Assembly (NCBI GenBank): GCA_963741355.1
Contig: CAVUIG010000019.1
Span: 186,001 to 250,000, forward strand
DNA: 64,000 bases
Source of the DNA: CAIWHR01 sp963741355
Lineage (GTDB): Bacteria > Pseudomonadota > Gammaproteobacteria > Burkholderiales > Casimicrobiaceae
Direction: 5' to 3'
Shown here: positions 26,758 to 34,566 of the stretch, in pieces
Layout of the letters: every line of letters begins with the position of its first letter
How positions within the stretch are numbered: position 1 is the stretch's first letter
The notes under the pieces: generated by a model
Databases searched by the model: none
What the model was told of the DNA's origin: nothing
Seen by the model: the letters and a program-made list of their open reading frames with translations, nothing else
Translations under genes and position numbers: made by a program

Positions 26758-28548
26758 ATGGCCTTGCGTCAATTCGCTGTTGCGACCCTCGCCGCGGTCG
26801 CCGTCTTCGCGGCGGCACAGTCGCCGATTGCCCGCGCAGCGGACAAGAGCAAGACGCTGCGCGTCGAGTTCCGCGTCGCCGAGTCCGGCTTCGATCCGCA
26901 GGCCTTCAGCGACAACTATTCGTCGCTGGTGGTCGACGCGATCTTCGATCCGCTGTACACCTACGATTACTTCGCGCGGCCGGTGCGGCTCGCGCCGCGC
27001 ACCGCGGACGGGCTGCCGCAGATCAGCGACGGGGGCCGCACCTACACGCTGAAGGTGCGGCCCGGCATCTACTTCGCCGACGACCCGGCATTCAAGGGCA
27101 AAAAGCGCGAGCTCGTCGCCGAGGACTACGTCTACACGATCAAGCGGATGTTCGACCCGAAGATCCGCTCGTACTGGGTCTATCTCTTCGAGAACCATCT
27201 GCTCGGGCTCGACGCCCCGCTCGCCCGTGCGCGCAAGGCCGGAACCTTCGACTATGACGAGAAGATCGAGGGCCTGCAGGCGCTCGACCGTTACACGCTG
27301 CGCGTGAAATTCAAGGAGCCCGACTGGAACTTTCAGCATTGGCTGACGACGGCGCAGTTCGCCGCCGTCGCGCGCGAGATCGTCGACGCCTACAAGGACG
27401 AGACCCATCGCGTCATGGAGCACCCGGTCGGAACCGGTGCGTATCGCCTCGCGTCGTGGACGCGCGCGCAGAAGATCGTGCTCGAAGCGAATCCCGCGTA
27501 TCGCGACGATCGTTACCCCGCGCCGCCCGCCGGCAGCCCGCCGAAGGATCTGGACATCGCCAAAGATTACGCGGGACGCGCGATGCCGTTCGTCGGCCGC
27601 ATCGAGATCAGCATCCTCGAGGAGGCGCAGCCGCGGCTCCTGTCGTTCGAGCAGGGCGACCTCGATTTTCTGGAAGTGCCCTACTCGCTCGCAGGCAACG
27701 TGCTCGACGGGCCGCGCTTGCTGCCCGCGTACGAGAAGCGCGGCGTCACGCTGCATCGGCAGGTCGAGCCGACGGTCTCGTTCTATTTCTTCAATCTGGA
27801 CAATCCGGTCGTCGGCGGATACGCGCCCGCGCAGGTCGCGCTGCGCCGCGCGATCTCGATGGGATTCGACCGCGCGGCCGCGGTGAAGACGCTGCTCTAC
27901 GGGCAGGCGCTGCCAGCGACGCAGCCCGTGCCGCCGCCTATTCCCGGCTACGACCCGTCGTTCACGCCCACCCTCTACGATCCGGCGGCGGCCCGCGCGT
28001 TGCTCGACCGGTTCGGATTCAAGGACAAGGACCGCGACGGCTACCGCAAGACACCGGATGGCAAGCCGCTGACGATCGTGCGCGCGTCAACGCCCGATTC
28101 CGCCGCGCGCGCCGAAGACGAGCTGTGGAAGCGCTGCATGGACGCGATCGGCATCCGCATGGTCGATTACAAGCAGAAATGGCCCGAGCTCAACAAGATG
28201 TCCGAGGCCGGCCAGCTGATGATGTGGGGCCTGTCGTGGATCGCGTCGACCCCGGACGCCGACACGTTCTACTCGACGCTCTATTCGAAGAACATCGGCA
28301 CGATGAACGACGCCCGTTTCCGGCTGCCCGAGTACGACCGGCTCTACGAGACCGCGGTCCGCCTTCCCGACGGGCCGGAGCGCAACGCCGCCTATCGCAG
28401 GATGACGGAGCTCGTCGTCGCCTATGCGCCCTGGCTGCTCCGGTCGTATCCGTACGACAACGTGCTCGCGCAGCGGTGGGTGCGCGGCTACCTCCAGCAC
28501 CCGTTCCTGCGCAGCCAGTGGCGCTTCTACGACGTCGTGGCGCACTGA
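26758..28548 (+). CDS. ABC transporter substrate-binding protein, family 5 (peptide/opine type)
   Basis: 596-residue periplasmic binding protein with a Sec signal (LRQFAVATLAAVAVFAAAQSP, cleavage after ARAAD region). Family 5 landmarks: YTLKVRPGIYFADDPAFKGK with VAEDYVYTIKRMFDP, GTGAYRLASWTRAQKIVLEA, VPEV-like EVPYSLAGNVL and WGLSWIASTPDADTFYSTLY. These proteins deliver oligopeptides, nickel or glycosides to an ABC importer; no permease or ATPase gene is adjacent, so the ligand is open. Start ATG 26758 with GAGGGAG upstream. Intact, no indel. Confidence 0.88.
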   Translation: MALRQFAVATLAAVAVFAAAQSPIARAADKSKTLRVEFRVAESGFDPQAFSDNYSSLVVDAIFDPLYTYDYFARPVRLAPRTADGLPQISDGGRTYTLKVRPGIYFADDPAFKGKKRELVAEDYVYTIKRMFDPKIRSYWVYLFENHLLGLDAPLARARKAGTFDYDEKIEGLQALDRYTLRVKFKEPDWNFQHWLTTAQFAAVAREIVDAYKDETHRVMEHPVGTGAYRLASWTRAQKIVLEANPAYRDDRYPAPPAGSPPKDLDIAKDYAGRAMPFVGRIEISILEEAQPRLLSFEQGDLDFLEVPYSLAGNVLDGPRLLPAYEKRGVTLHRQVEPTVSFYFFNLDNPVVGGYAPAQVALRRAISMGFDRAAAVKTLLYGQALPATQPVPPPIPGYDPSFTPTLYDPAAARALLDRFGFKDKDRDGYRKTPDGKPLTIVRASTPDSAARAEDELWKRCMDAIGIRMVDYKQKWPELNKMSEAGQLMMWGLSWIASTPDADTFYSTLYSKNIGTMNDARFRLPEYDRLYETAVRLPDGPERNAAYRRMTELVVAYAPWLLRSYPYDNVLAQRWVRGYLQHPFLRSQWRFYDVVAH

Positions 28549-28560
28549 CCCATTCGCGCC

Positions 28561-29355
28561 TCAGCGCTTCGGGTGGATGACGGGCTTCGGCAGCGGAGGG
28601 ACTTCGGCAGCGATTGCCGGCGCCCGCATCGCCAGGGCTGCGAGCAGCGTGTCGAGCCCGAGCGCGAAAGTCCTGTCCCAATGCTCCGCTTTCGCGTACG
28701 CCGCGGCGGCGGCGAGGTGCGGACATTCGCGCGCGATGAATTCGTCCGAGACCGGCTCCGCCGCGGACGGTCCGCGCGCGTAGCCCGCCGTCTCGTCCAG
28801 CGCCGCCCCGGTGACGTAGTAGCTGAAGATGCGGAAGAAGCGCGTGGCCGCTTCGGTATCCGGAACCATCTCGGCGATGATGCCCAGCACACGCTCGATC
28901 AGGCGCACGCCGGTGGGCGTGTTGAGGCGATGCACGGCGATCAGCGGATAGAGCTTCGGATAGCGGTGCGCCATCGCGCGATAGGCGTACGCCACGTCGC
29001 GCAGGCGCTCCATCGGCGGCAGGTCGGACGGCGGCGGCACGATGCTCCCGATCGCCGCGTCGACGAGCGCGTCGAGGAGGTGCCGCTTGCTCGGGAAGTG
29101 ATGATAGATGCTCATCGCTTCGCAGCCCAGCGCCTCGCCCAGCTTGCGCGTCGAGAGTCCCGGGAGACCGTCGGCGGCAACGATCTCCAGCGCCGCCGCG
29201 ACGATGCGCTCGGGACGAAGGGGCGGAGCGTCGCGCCGGGCCGCGGGGGCTTCGCGGCGCCTCGCCGGCGGAGGGCGCCCGGACGCCTCCGTCCTTGCCG
29301 CGCGAAGGGTTCGTGGGCCAGAATCGCCCGAAATCTTGCGCCCGGATTTGGTCAT
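28561..29355 (-). CDS. TetR-family transcriptional regulator
   Basis: 264 residues. After a basic, Arg/Pro-rich N-terminal stretch of about 45 residues comes the TetR DNA-binding unit RIVAAALEIVAADGLPGLST, with the recognition helix in LGCEAMSIYHHFPSKRHLLD. The C-terminal ligand domain resembles the TetR_C type (AYRAMAHRYPKLYPLIAVHR). The ATG 29355 follows AAGGG directly; a TTG nine bases upstream is an alternative. It diverges from a sterol-desaturase-like gene, and two identical-core palindromes lie between the two starts, so it probably represses both itself and the desaturase. Confidence 0.87.
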   Translation of the reverse strand: MTKSGRKISGDSGPRTLRAARTEASGRPPPARRREAPAARRDAPPLRPERIVAAALEIVAADGLPGLSTRKLGEALGCEAMSIYHHFPSKRHLLDALVDAAIGSIVPPPSDLPPMERLRDVAYAYRAMAHRYPKLYPLIAVHRLNTPTGVRLIERVLGIIAEMVPDTEAATRFFRIFSYYVTGAALDETAGYARGPSAAEPVSDEFIARECPHLAAAAAYAKAEHWDRTFALGLDTLLAALAMRAPAIAAEVPPLPKPVIHPKR

Positions 29356-29358
29356 CCC

Positions 29359-29386
29359 TTGCAATCTTACGCCGTAAGGGTATATT
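29359..29386 (+). promoter_or_regulatory. Promoter of the sterol-desaturase gene
   Basis: TTGCAA at 29359-29364 and TATATT at 29381-29386 are separated by 16 bases, a fair sigma-70 promoter in otherwise GC-rich DNA, about 60 bases before the desaturase ATG at 29449. The first palindromic site lies inside the spacer. Confidence 0.55.
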
Positions 29387-29410
29387 CGCGCAACAGGCTT
29401 ACATCGTAAG
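29366..29410. promoter_or_regulatory. Twin palindromic operators, CTTAC-N3-GTAAG
   Basis: CTTACGCCGTAAG at 29366-29378 and CTTACATCGTAAG at 29398-29410 share the same 5-base half-sites with a 3-base centre; the second extends to GGCTTACATCGTAAGCC. Their centres are 32 bases apart, about three helical turns, so two dimers could bind on the same face. The first sits between the -35 and -10 of the desaturase promoter and the second near its transcription start. This is what a repressing TetR autoregulator site would look like; binding itself is inferred. Confidence 0.7.
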
Positions 29411-29448
29411 CCCTAACAACCTGCAACCCGAACCGAACAGAGGACGCC

Positions 29449-30240
29449 ATGGACACTGTCGACATCATCGGACTGCTCGTTCCCGTCACCTATTTCGTGT
29501 TCCTCGTCACCGAGAAGCTTTGGCCGGCCCGCGAGTTTCCGCCCCGCAAGGGCTGGCAGTGGATCGGCGTCGGGTTCCTCGTCCTGATCATGACGATCTC
29601 GACCGTCGTGCCGTTGCTCATCCCGGAGCCGTGGATCGCGGCGCACCGGTGGATCGACGCGACCGGGCTCGGCGTCATCGGCGGAACGATCGTCGGGTTC
29701 GTGGTGCTGGAGGGCGTCATCTACGCCTGGCACCGCACCGCGCACAACGTTGGCTTCCTGTGGCGCGGCTTCCACCAGATGCATCACAGCCCGCGACGGA
29801 TCGACATCGCCGGCTCGCTCGTCTTTCACCCGCTCGAGATGGTGGTGCAGGTGCTGCTGCAGCTCGCCGCGACCGTGATCGTCCTCGGCATCGATCCGCT
29901 GGCTGCTGCGCTCGTCGGTTATCTCGTTGCCTTCTGCAGCCTTTTCCAGCACTGGAACGTGCGCACGCCGCAATGGCTGGGCTATCTCATCCAGCGGCCG
30001 GAATCACACTGCGTGCACCACCGGCTGGGCGTCCATTACTACAACTATGCGGACTTTCCGCCGTGGGACATCCTGTTCGGAACGTTCCGCAATCCCGCCA
30101 AATTCATGGGCGAGTGCGGCTTCGAGGCCGGTGCCGACCTCAAGCTGGGGTCGATTCTCGCGTTCGCCGACGTCAACGCCGCGCGCTACGGCGCCGGCAA
30201 TCTGGGCGCGAAGCCACACGCCGATCCGGTGAAAACCTGA
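29449..30240 (+). CDS. Sterol desaturase/fatty acid hydroxylase-family membrane protein
   Basis: 263 residues, di-iron membrane oxygenase superfamily. Several hydrophobic helices (IIGLLVPVTYFVFLV; GFLVLIMTISTVVPLLI; GVIGGTIVGFVVLEGVIYA) and the histidine-box set: WHRTAHN (HX3H), FHQMHHS (HX2HH) and SHCVHHRLG (HX2HH). Members hydroxylate or desaturate lipids such as sterols, carotenoids or fatty acids; the lipid substrate cannot be told. ATG 29449 has AGAGGA upstream. Expression is probably controlled by the divergent TetR gene. Intact. Confidence 0.87.
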   Translation: MDTVDIIGLLVPVTYFVFLVTEKLWPAREFPPRKGWQWIGVGFLVLIMTISTVVPLLIPEPWIAAHRWIDATGLGVIGGTIVGFVVLEGVIYAWHRTAHNVGFLWRGFHQMHHSPRRIDIAGSLVFHPLEMVVQVLLQLAATVIVLGIDPLAAALVGYLVAFCSLFQHWNVRTPQWLGYLIQRPESHCVHHRLGVHYYNYADFPPWDILFGTFRNPAKFMGECGFEAGADLKLGSILAFADVNAARYGAGNLGAKPHADPVKT

Positions 30241-30333
30241 CACGGCAGGCGCGGGCGTCTCGCGAACAATGGACCTGGCTCGTCCGGATGGCCGATGCAC
30301 TTCCCGGAAAATGAATCGCTTCCGATCGAACAG

Positions 30334-32217
30334 CTAGTCGTTTGGTCCAGCGGAAATCCACAACACCAGGACTCCATCCACCGGCGTTCCATGTTCAAGG
30401 CGAGACGCTATGGGTCGTGACTCGGCGATCTCGAATTGATTGGCTGCCGCGAGGCGATTCAGGTATTCGAGCGAGTGGGCATACCGGCCCGATGGGTTCA
30501 GTCGATAATCCTCGGCGCGACCACTCGCCGATCCGCTCGCGAAGCTCGGCAACAGCGCTTCCACCGAGAACCCGAACAGTCCGCCCGGGCGCAGGATTCT
30601 GCTGACCTCGCGCGCGATCTCCTCCAACCGTCCCAGATAAACGAAGACGTCTGCCGCAAGCACGAGGTCGTAGGCGGCGGTCTTCTCGTTTCGAACCATG
30701 GCCAGCAGTTCGGATTGCTCGAGCCGGTGATATACGCCTCGCGCCCTCGCCTTTGCCAGCATGTTGGCGGACAGATCGACACCGACGAGATTTCCGGCAT
30801 AGGGCGCAATGGACAATCCGGCCAGACCAGTGCCGCATCCAAGGTCAAGCACATCCCAATGGTGTGGCGGAGGGCCCGAGTATTTGCGGATCGCGTCGGC
30901 AAGATATCCGGGAACGTTGTACTTCAGACTCTCCACCAGATCCGAATCAAATCGTTCGGCGAAGTTATCGAACAGCTCTTCGACGTACGTGTCGGGCGCG
31001 CGTTCGGTGTCTTCCCCGGACAGAGCCGCGACGAGATGGCGCACGCCGTGATCCGGCTGCAGCCGCACGATTTCGCCATAGCAGGCGAGCGCCTGGCTGC
31101 GATCGCCCTGACTCAGCAATGCGTTTCCCAGGTAGAGATGGCCGTCCACATGATCGGGGCGCAGCGCAACGGCGCGACGAAAACGACTGATGGCGTCCTC
31201 TCGTCGGCCCAGGCCTTCCAGCGCAAGTCCAAGTCCCGAATGCAGGTCCGCGCTGTCCGGATCGATTGCGAGGGCTTCGGAAAAGCATCTGAGCGATTCT
31301 TCGAATTTGCGCTGTGTCTGAAGAAGCCGGCCAAGTCGCGCGTGGGCAGTGACTTTTTCCGGGGCCAGTGCGATCGCGCGCCGGTACGACGATGCGGCCT
31401 CGTCCAGCCGCTGCAGAGCCTGCAACGCGTCTCCCATCGCGAGATGGACATCGACCGAGTCGGGATGGGTCGCCAATGCCGCGAAATATTCCTCAAGCGC
31501 CTCGTCGAGCCTGCCCTCGGATGAATGGATCCGCCCCAGGTTGAGGTGTGCCTCGGGGAAGGCGGGCCGAATCGACACGGCCATCCGATAGCAGGCAATG
31601 GCCTTCTCGAGATTCCGCTCCTCGTAGTGCAGATTCCCCCGGTAGAAATGCAGTTCGACAGAGTCGGGACACGCCAGGAGGCCCGCGTCGGCAACGCGCG
31701 TCGCGTCTTCAATCCGCCCGTTTTGGAACAGAGCGAGGCACAGATCGCGACTCGCCTCCGCGAAATCCGGTTTCAGGCGAAGCGCATGATCGAGTTCCCG
31801 GATCCCGATGTCGATTCGGCCTTGCGCGATCAGGGCGGTCCCCAGAACGTAATGCGCATCCGCTCGGAGCGGGTCGAGCGATAGGGCGGCGTGGAGCTCC
31901 GACTCGGCATCGCCGAACCGCCCCTGCTGGATCAGCGCGGCAGCCAGCTTGACGCGCGCTTCCATATTGCGCGGATAGATCCTGACGGCGCTCCGAAAAC
32001 AGGTCGTCGCCTCGTCCGGCCTGCGCTCGGACAGACGCGCGTCTCCCTGTCGGGCCAGCGCCGCGCTCCTCGCATGCGCGTCCGCTCCGTCCGACCCTTC
32101 GATCGAACGGAAATCAGTCGGCGCCGATTCGCCGGACGTCAATCGCGAGAGTTTCTTCAACCAACGCAGCATCAGCGAGTGCTCGCTTCCCGGTATTGCA
32201 GACGATTCTGGAGACAT
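30334..32217 (-). CDS. TPR protein with C-terminal SAM methyltransferase domain
   Basis: 627 residues. About ten tetratricopeptide repeats occupy residues ~45-400 (for example ALARQGDARLSERRPDEATT and AHLNLGRIHSSEGRLDEALE). A linker with EDTERAPDTYVEELFDNFAE leads to a class I methyltransferase domain with motif I VLDLGCGTGLAGLSI, acidic motif II LVGVDLSANML, and YDLVLAADVFVYLGRL plus LRPGGLFGFSVEAL. It probably methylates a protein or sugar held by the TPR arm; the target is unknown. The sequence is visibly less GC-rich than its neighbours and has no indels. It stands alone between the desaturase and bktB on the opposite strand. Confidence 0.85.
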   Translation of the reverse strand: MSPESSAIPGSEHSLMLRWLKKLSRLTSGESAPTDFRSIEGSDGADAHARSAALARQGDARLSERRPDEATTCFRSAVRIYPRNMEARVKLAAALIQQGRFGDAESELHAALSLDPLRADAHYVLGTALIAQGRIDIGIRELDHALRLKPDFAEASRDLCLALFQNGRIEDATRVADAGLLACPDSVELHFYRGNLHYEERNLEKAIACYRMAVSIRPAFPEAHLNLGRIHSSEGRLDEALEEYFAALATHPDSVDVHLAMGDALQALQRLDEAASSYRRAIALAPEKVTAHARLGRLLQTQRKFEESLRCFSEALAIDPDSADLHSGLGLALEGLGRREDAISRFRRAVALRPDHVDGHLYLGNALLSQGDRSQALACYGEIVRLQPDHGVRHLVAALSGEDTERAPDTYVEELFDNFAERFDSDLVESLKYNVPGYLADAIRKYSGPPPHHWDVLDLGCGTGLAGLSIAPYAGNLVGVDLSANMLAKARARGVYHRLEQSELLAMVRNEKTAAYDLVLAADVFVYLGRLEEIAREVSRILRPGGLFGFSVEALLPSFASGSASGRAEDYRLNPSGRYAHSLEYLNRLAAANQFEIAESRPIASRLEHGTPVDGVLVLWISAGPND

Positions 32218-32443
32218 TCACGGCGCGGATCAAGGCAGCGGACGCCCGGGCACCTCCTCGCCGCGGCCGGCGCCCGCCTCAGCTAAGCCTGCTGACGCGG
32301 CCGGCCGTCGAACCCACGCAACGGGCGCCATCGCCGCCCGATCCGTCCGAGTCCGACGCGTCCTTTGATCCAGGTCGCATTCCCGTGCGTGCAAGCGCGC
32401 CGATCCGGCGGATAATTGACGTCCCTTTTCCGGAGGTCGGACC

Positions 32444-33634
32444 ATGAGTGAGCAACGGGAAGTCGTCATTCTGAGTGGAGTGCGCACCGCCATCGGCGAT
32501 TACGGCGGCAGCCTCAAGGACATCGCGCCGAGCGATCTCGCCGCGCGCGTCGTCAAGGAGGCCGTCAGCCGCGCCAAGATCGATCCGAAGACGGTCGGCC
32601 AATGCGTGATCGGCCACGTCATCCACACCGAGCCGAAGGACATGTACATCTCGCGGCTCGCGTGCGTGAACGGCGGCCTGCCGCACGACGTGGGCGCGTT
32701 CACCGTCAACCGCCTCTGCGGCAGCGGCATGCAGGCGATCGTCTCCGCGGCGCAGTGCATCCTGCTCGGCGAGACCGACACCGCGGTGGCCGGCGGCGCG
32801 GAGAGCATGAGCCGCGCCGCGTACGCGTCGCTGACGCAGCGCTGGGGCGCGCGGATGGCCGACTCGAAGATGATGGACATGATGGTCGGCGCGCTGACCG
32901 ATCCGTTCGACACCATCCACATGGGCGTGACCGCCGAGAACGTCGCGTCGAAATGCAGCATCACGCGCGAGCAGCAGGACACGTTCGCCGTCCAGAGCCA
33001 CAAGCGCGCGGCCGCGGCCATCGCCGCCGGCCACTTCAAGACGCAGATCCTGCCGATCGAGCTCAAGAGCAAGAAGGGCCCGATTACGTTCGACACCGAC
33101 GAGCACGTGCGCGCCGACTCCTCGATGGAAGGAATGGGCAAGCTCAAGGCCGTCTTCATCAAGGAAAACGGCACGGTCACCGCCGGCAACGCGTCCGGCA
33201 TCAACGACGCCGCGGCGGCCGTCGTGCTGATGGAGAAATCCGCGGCGGCGAAGGCCGGCCTGAAGCCGATGGCGCGCCTCGTCTCCTACGGTCACGCCGG
33301 CATCGACCCCAAGATCATGGGACTCGGCCCCGTCACCGCGGTGAAGAACGCGCTGGCGAAAGCGGGATTGAAGCTCTCCGACATCGACGTGATCGAATCG
33401 AACGAGGCGTTCGCGGCACAGGCGCTCGGCGTGTCGAAGGAGCTCGGCTTCGACGCCGCGAAGGTCAACCCGAACGGCGGCGCGGTGGGAATGGGCCATC
33501 CGATCGGCGCGACCGGCGCGATCCTCACGGTGAAGGCGATGTACGAGCTGCACCGGACCGGCAAGCGCTACGGGCTCATCACGATGTGCATCGGCGGCGG
33601 GCAGGGCATCGCCGCGATCATCGAGCGTCTGTAG
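32444..33634 (+). CDS. bktB: Beta-ketothiolase BktB-like acetyl-CoA acyltransferase
   Basis: 396 residues, thiolase that condenses or cleaves acyl-CoA with acetyl-CoA. Active-site Cys in VNRLCGSGMQAIVS, His in GMGHPIGATGA and second Cys in MCIGGGQGIAA. The opening REVVILSGVRTAIGDYGGSL with TEPKDMYISRLACVNGG and FDTDEHVRAD closely follows the BktB branch used for polyhydroxyalkanoate or short-chain beta-oxidation. ATG 32444 has CCGGAGG upstream; a GATAAT at 32411 may be its -10. No phaB or phaC gene is adjacent. It ends before a strong terminator at 33772. Intact. Confidence 0.9.
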   Translation: MSEQREVVILSGVRTAIGDYGGSLKDIAPSDLAARVVKEAVSRAKIDPKTVGQCVIGHVIHTEPKDMYISRLACVNGGLPHDVGAFTVNRLCGSGMQAIVSAAQCILLGETDTAVAGGAESMSRAAYASLTQRWGARMADSKMMDMMVGALTDPFDTIHMGVTAENVASKCSITREQQDTFAVQSHKRAAAAIAAGHFKTQILPIELKSKKGPITFDTDEHVRADSSMEGMGKLKAVFIKENGTVTAGNASGINDAAAAVVLMEKSAAAKAGLKPMARLVSYGHAGIDPKIMGLGPVTAVKNALAKAGLKLSDIDVIESNEAFAAQALGVSKELGFDAAKVNPNGGAVGMGHPIGATGAILTVKAMYELHRTGKRYGLITMCIGGGQGIAAIIERL

Positions 33635-33771
33635 CGGCGCGAGCGGCGAGCAGTGGGCCCCACGCGCGCGCGGCAAGGGGATGCGCCGCGAGTCGACGCA
33701 TGAGGCCGACAACGCGACCGCCGCGAACCTGAACGGTCGAGGAGGCCGAGCAATCGCGTTCCCGCAACAAG

Positions 33772-33800
33772 AGCCCCGCGGAAGGTCGCGGGGCTTTTTT
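33772..33800 (+). terminator. Rho-independent terminator after bktB
   Basis: AGCCCCGCG (33772-33780), loop GAAGGT, CGCGGGGCT (33787-33795), then a run of six T to 33800. A nine-base perfect stem plus U-tract is a textbook intrinsic terminator for the plus-strand bktB transcript. Confidence 0.9.
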
Positions 33801-33880
33801 GTTGCGCGCGCTCCGCGTCGCGCGTTTGTTGACAATCGTGGGCCGCGGTACTTCAATGGCGTCCTCGAGGAGGATGCCCA

Positions 33881-34400
33881 ATGAAACTCGCGAACTCGTG
33901 GACCAAGACCGCCCTTGGCCGCGGCGGCACTCGTGCTGGCCGTTTCGTCAATTGCCGACGCTGCCGACGGAAGCGCCAACGGCACCCTGACCTACAAGAG
34001 CAAGGGGGCGCCGATCACCGTCGCGCTGAAATACGTGTGGCTGGTCAAGGGTCCGGATGCCATCGACCCGAAAATGACCATCCGGCATCTGATTTTCTCC
34101 GCCACCGACATCGGCGCCAAGGTCGCCGCGTGCAAGACCATGAGTTGCACGGACGCCGACCTCGGCAGCGGCATGACGGTCGACCTCGGCTCGGGCCCGC
34201 GACTCAACTACTGGGTCTCGCTCAACGATCAACGCGTCCAGTACTCCGGCACGGCGATGCCGGACGCGCTCAAGCTCGCGACGGACACGCCGGGGCGCCT
34301 GGCCGGAAAGCTGACCATCGACGACAGCGCCGCAGGTGGGGCGAAGGTCGATGTCGAATTCGACGCGCCGCTGCTGCAGGAGCTGAAGCTCGCGCGATGA
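33881..34400 (+). CDS. Exported hypothetical protein (frameshifted)
   Basis: About 172 residues. Signal peptide MKLANSWTKTALAAAALVLA, broken by one extra G near 33927 (CTTGGCC for CTTGCC), cleavage probably after IADAADG. The mature part (YKSKGAPITVALKYVWLVKG, KMTIRHLIFSATDIGAKV, ACKTMSCTD) is beta-rich with two Cys for a possible disulfide and ends LLQELKLAR. I do not recognise a named family. GAGGATG upstream of ATG 33881 is a fair ribosome site. Preceded by the bktB terminator, so it has its own transcript. Confidence 0.65.
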
Positions 34401-34566
34401 CGCGAGGGCCGTGCGCGAGGGAGCACGCGCTTGTCGCGGCTGGTGTCCGGGCTTTTCTTGACGCGAGCTTCCGGCGCGGCTCGATGTGCCCGGTCACTCC
34501 GGAACGCCAGCCTTGCGCAGCCCCGCCAGGAGTCGTTCCTGCGTGAGACGTTGGTAAGCAGGATTG

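Noticed and set aside
26604..27756. Minus-strand open frame that extends the hydratase gene upstream for over 400 codons
   Set aside because: It lies opposite the intact family 5 binding protein and across the small membrane-protein gene; the hydratase homology begins at the TTG start at 26373.
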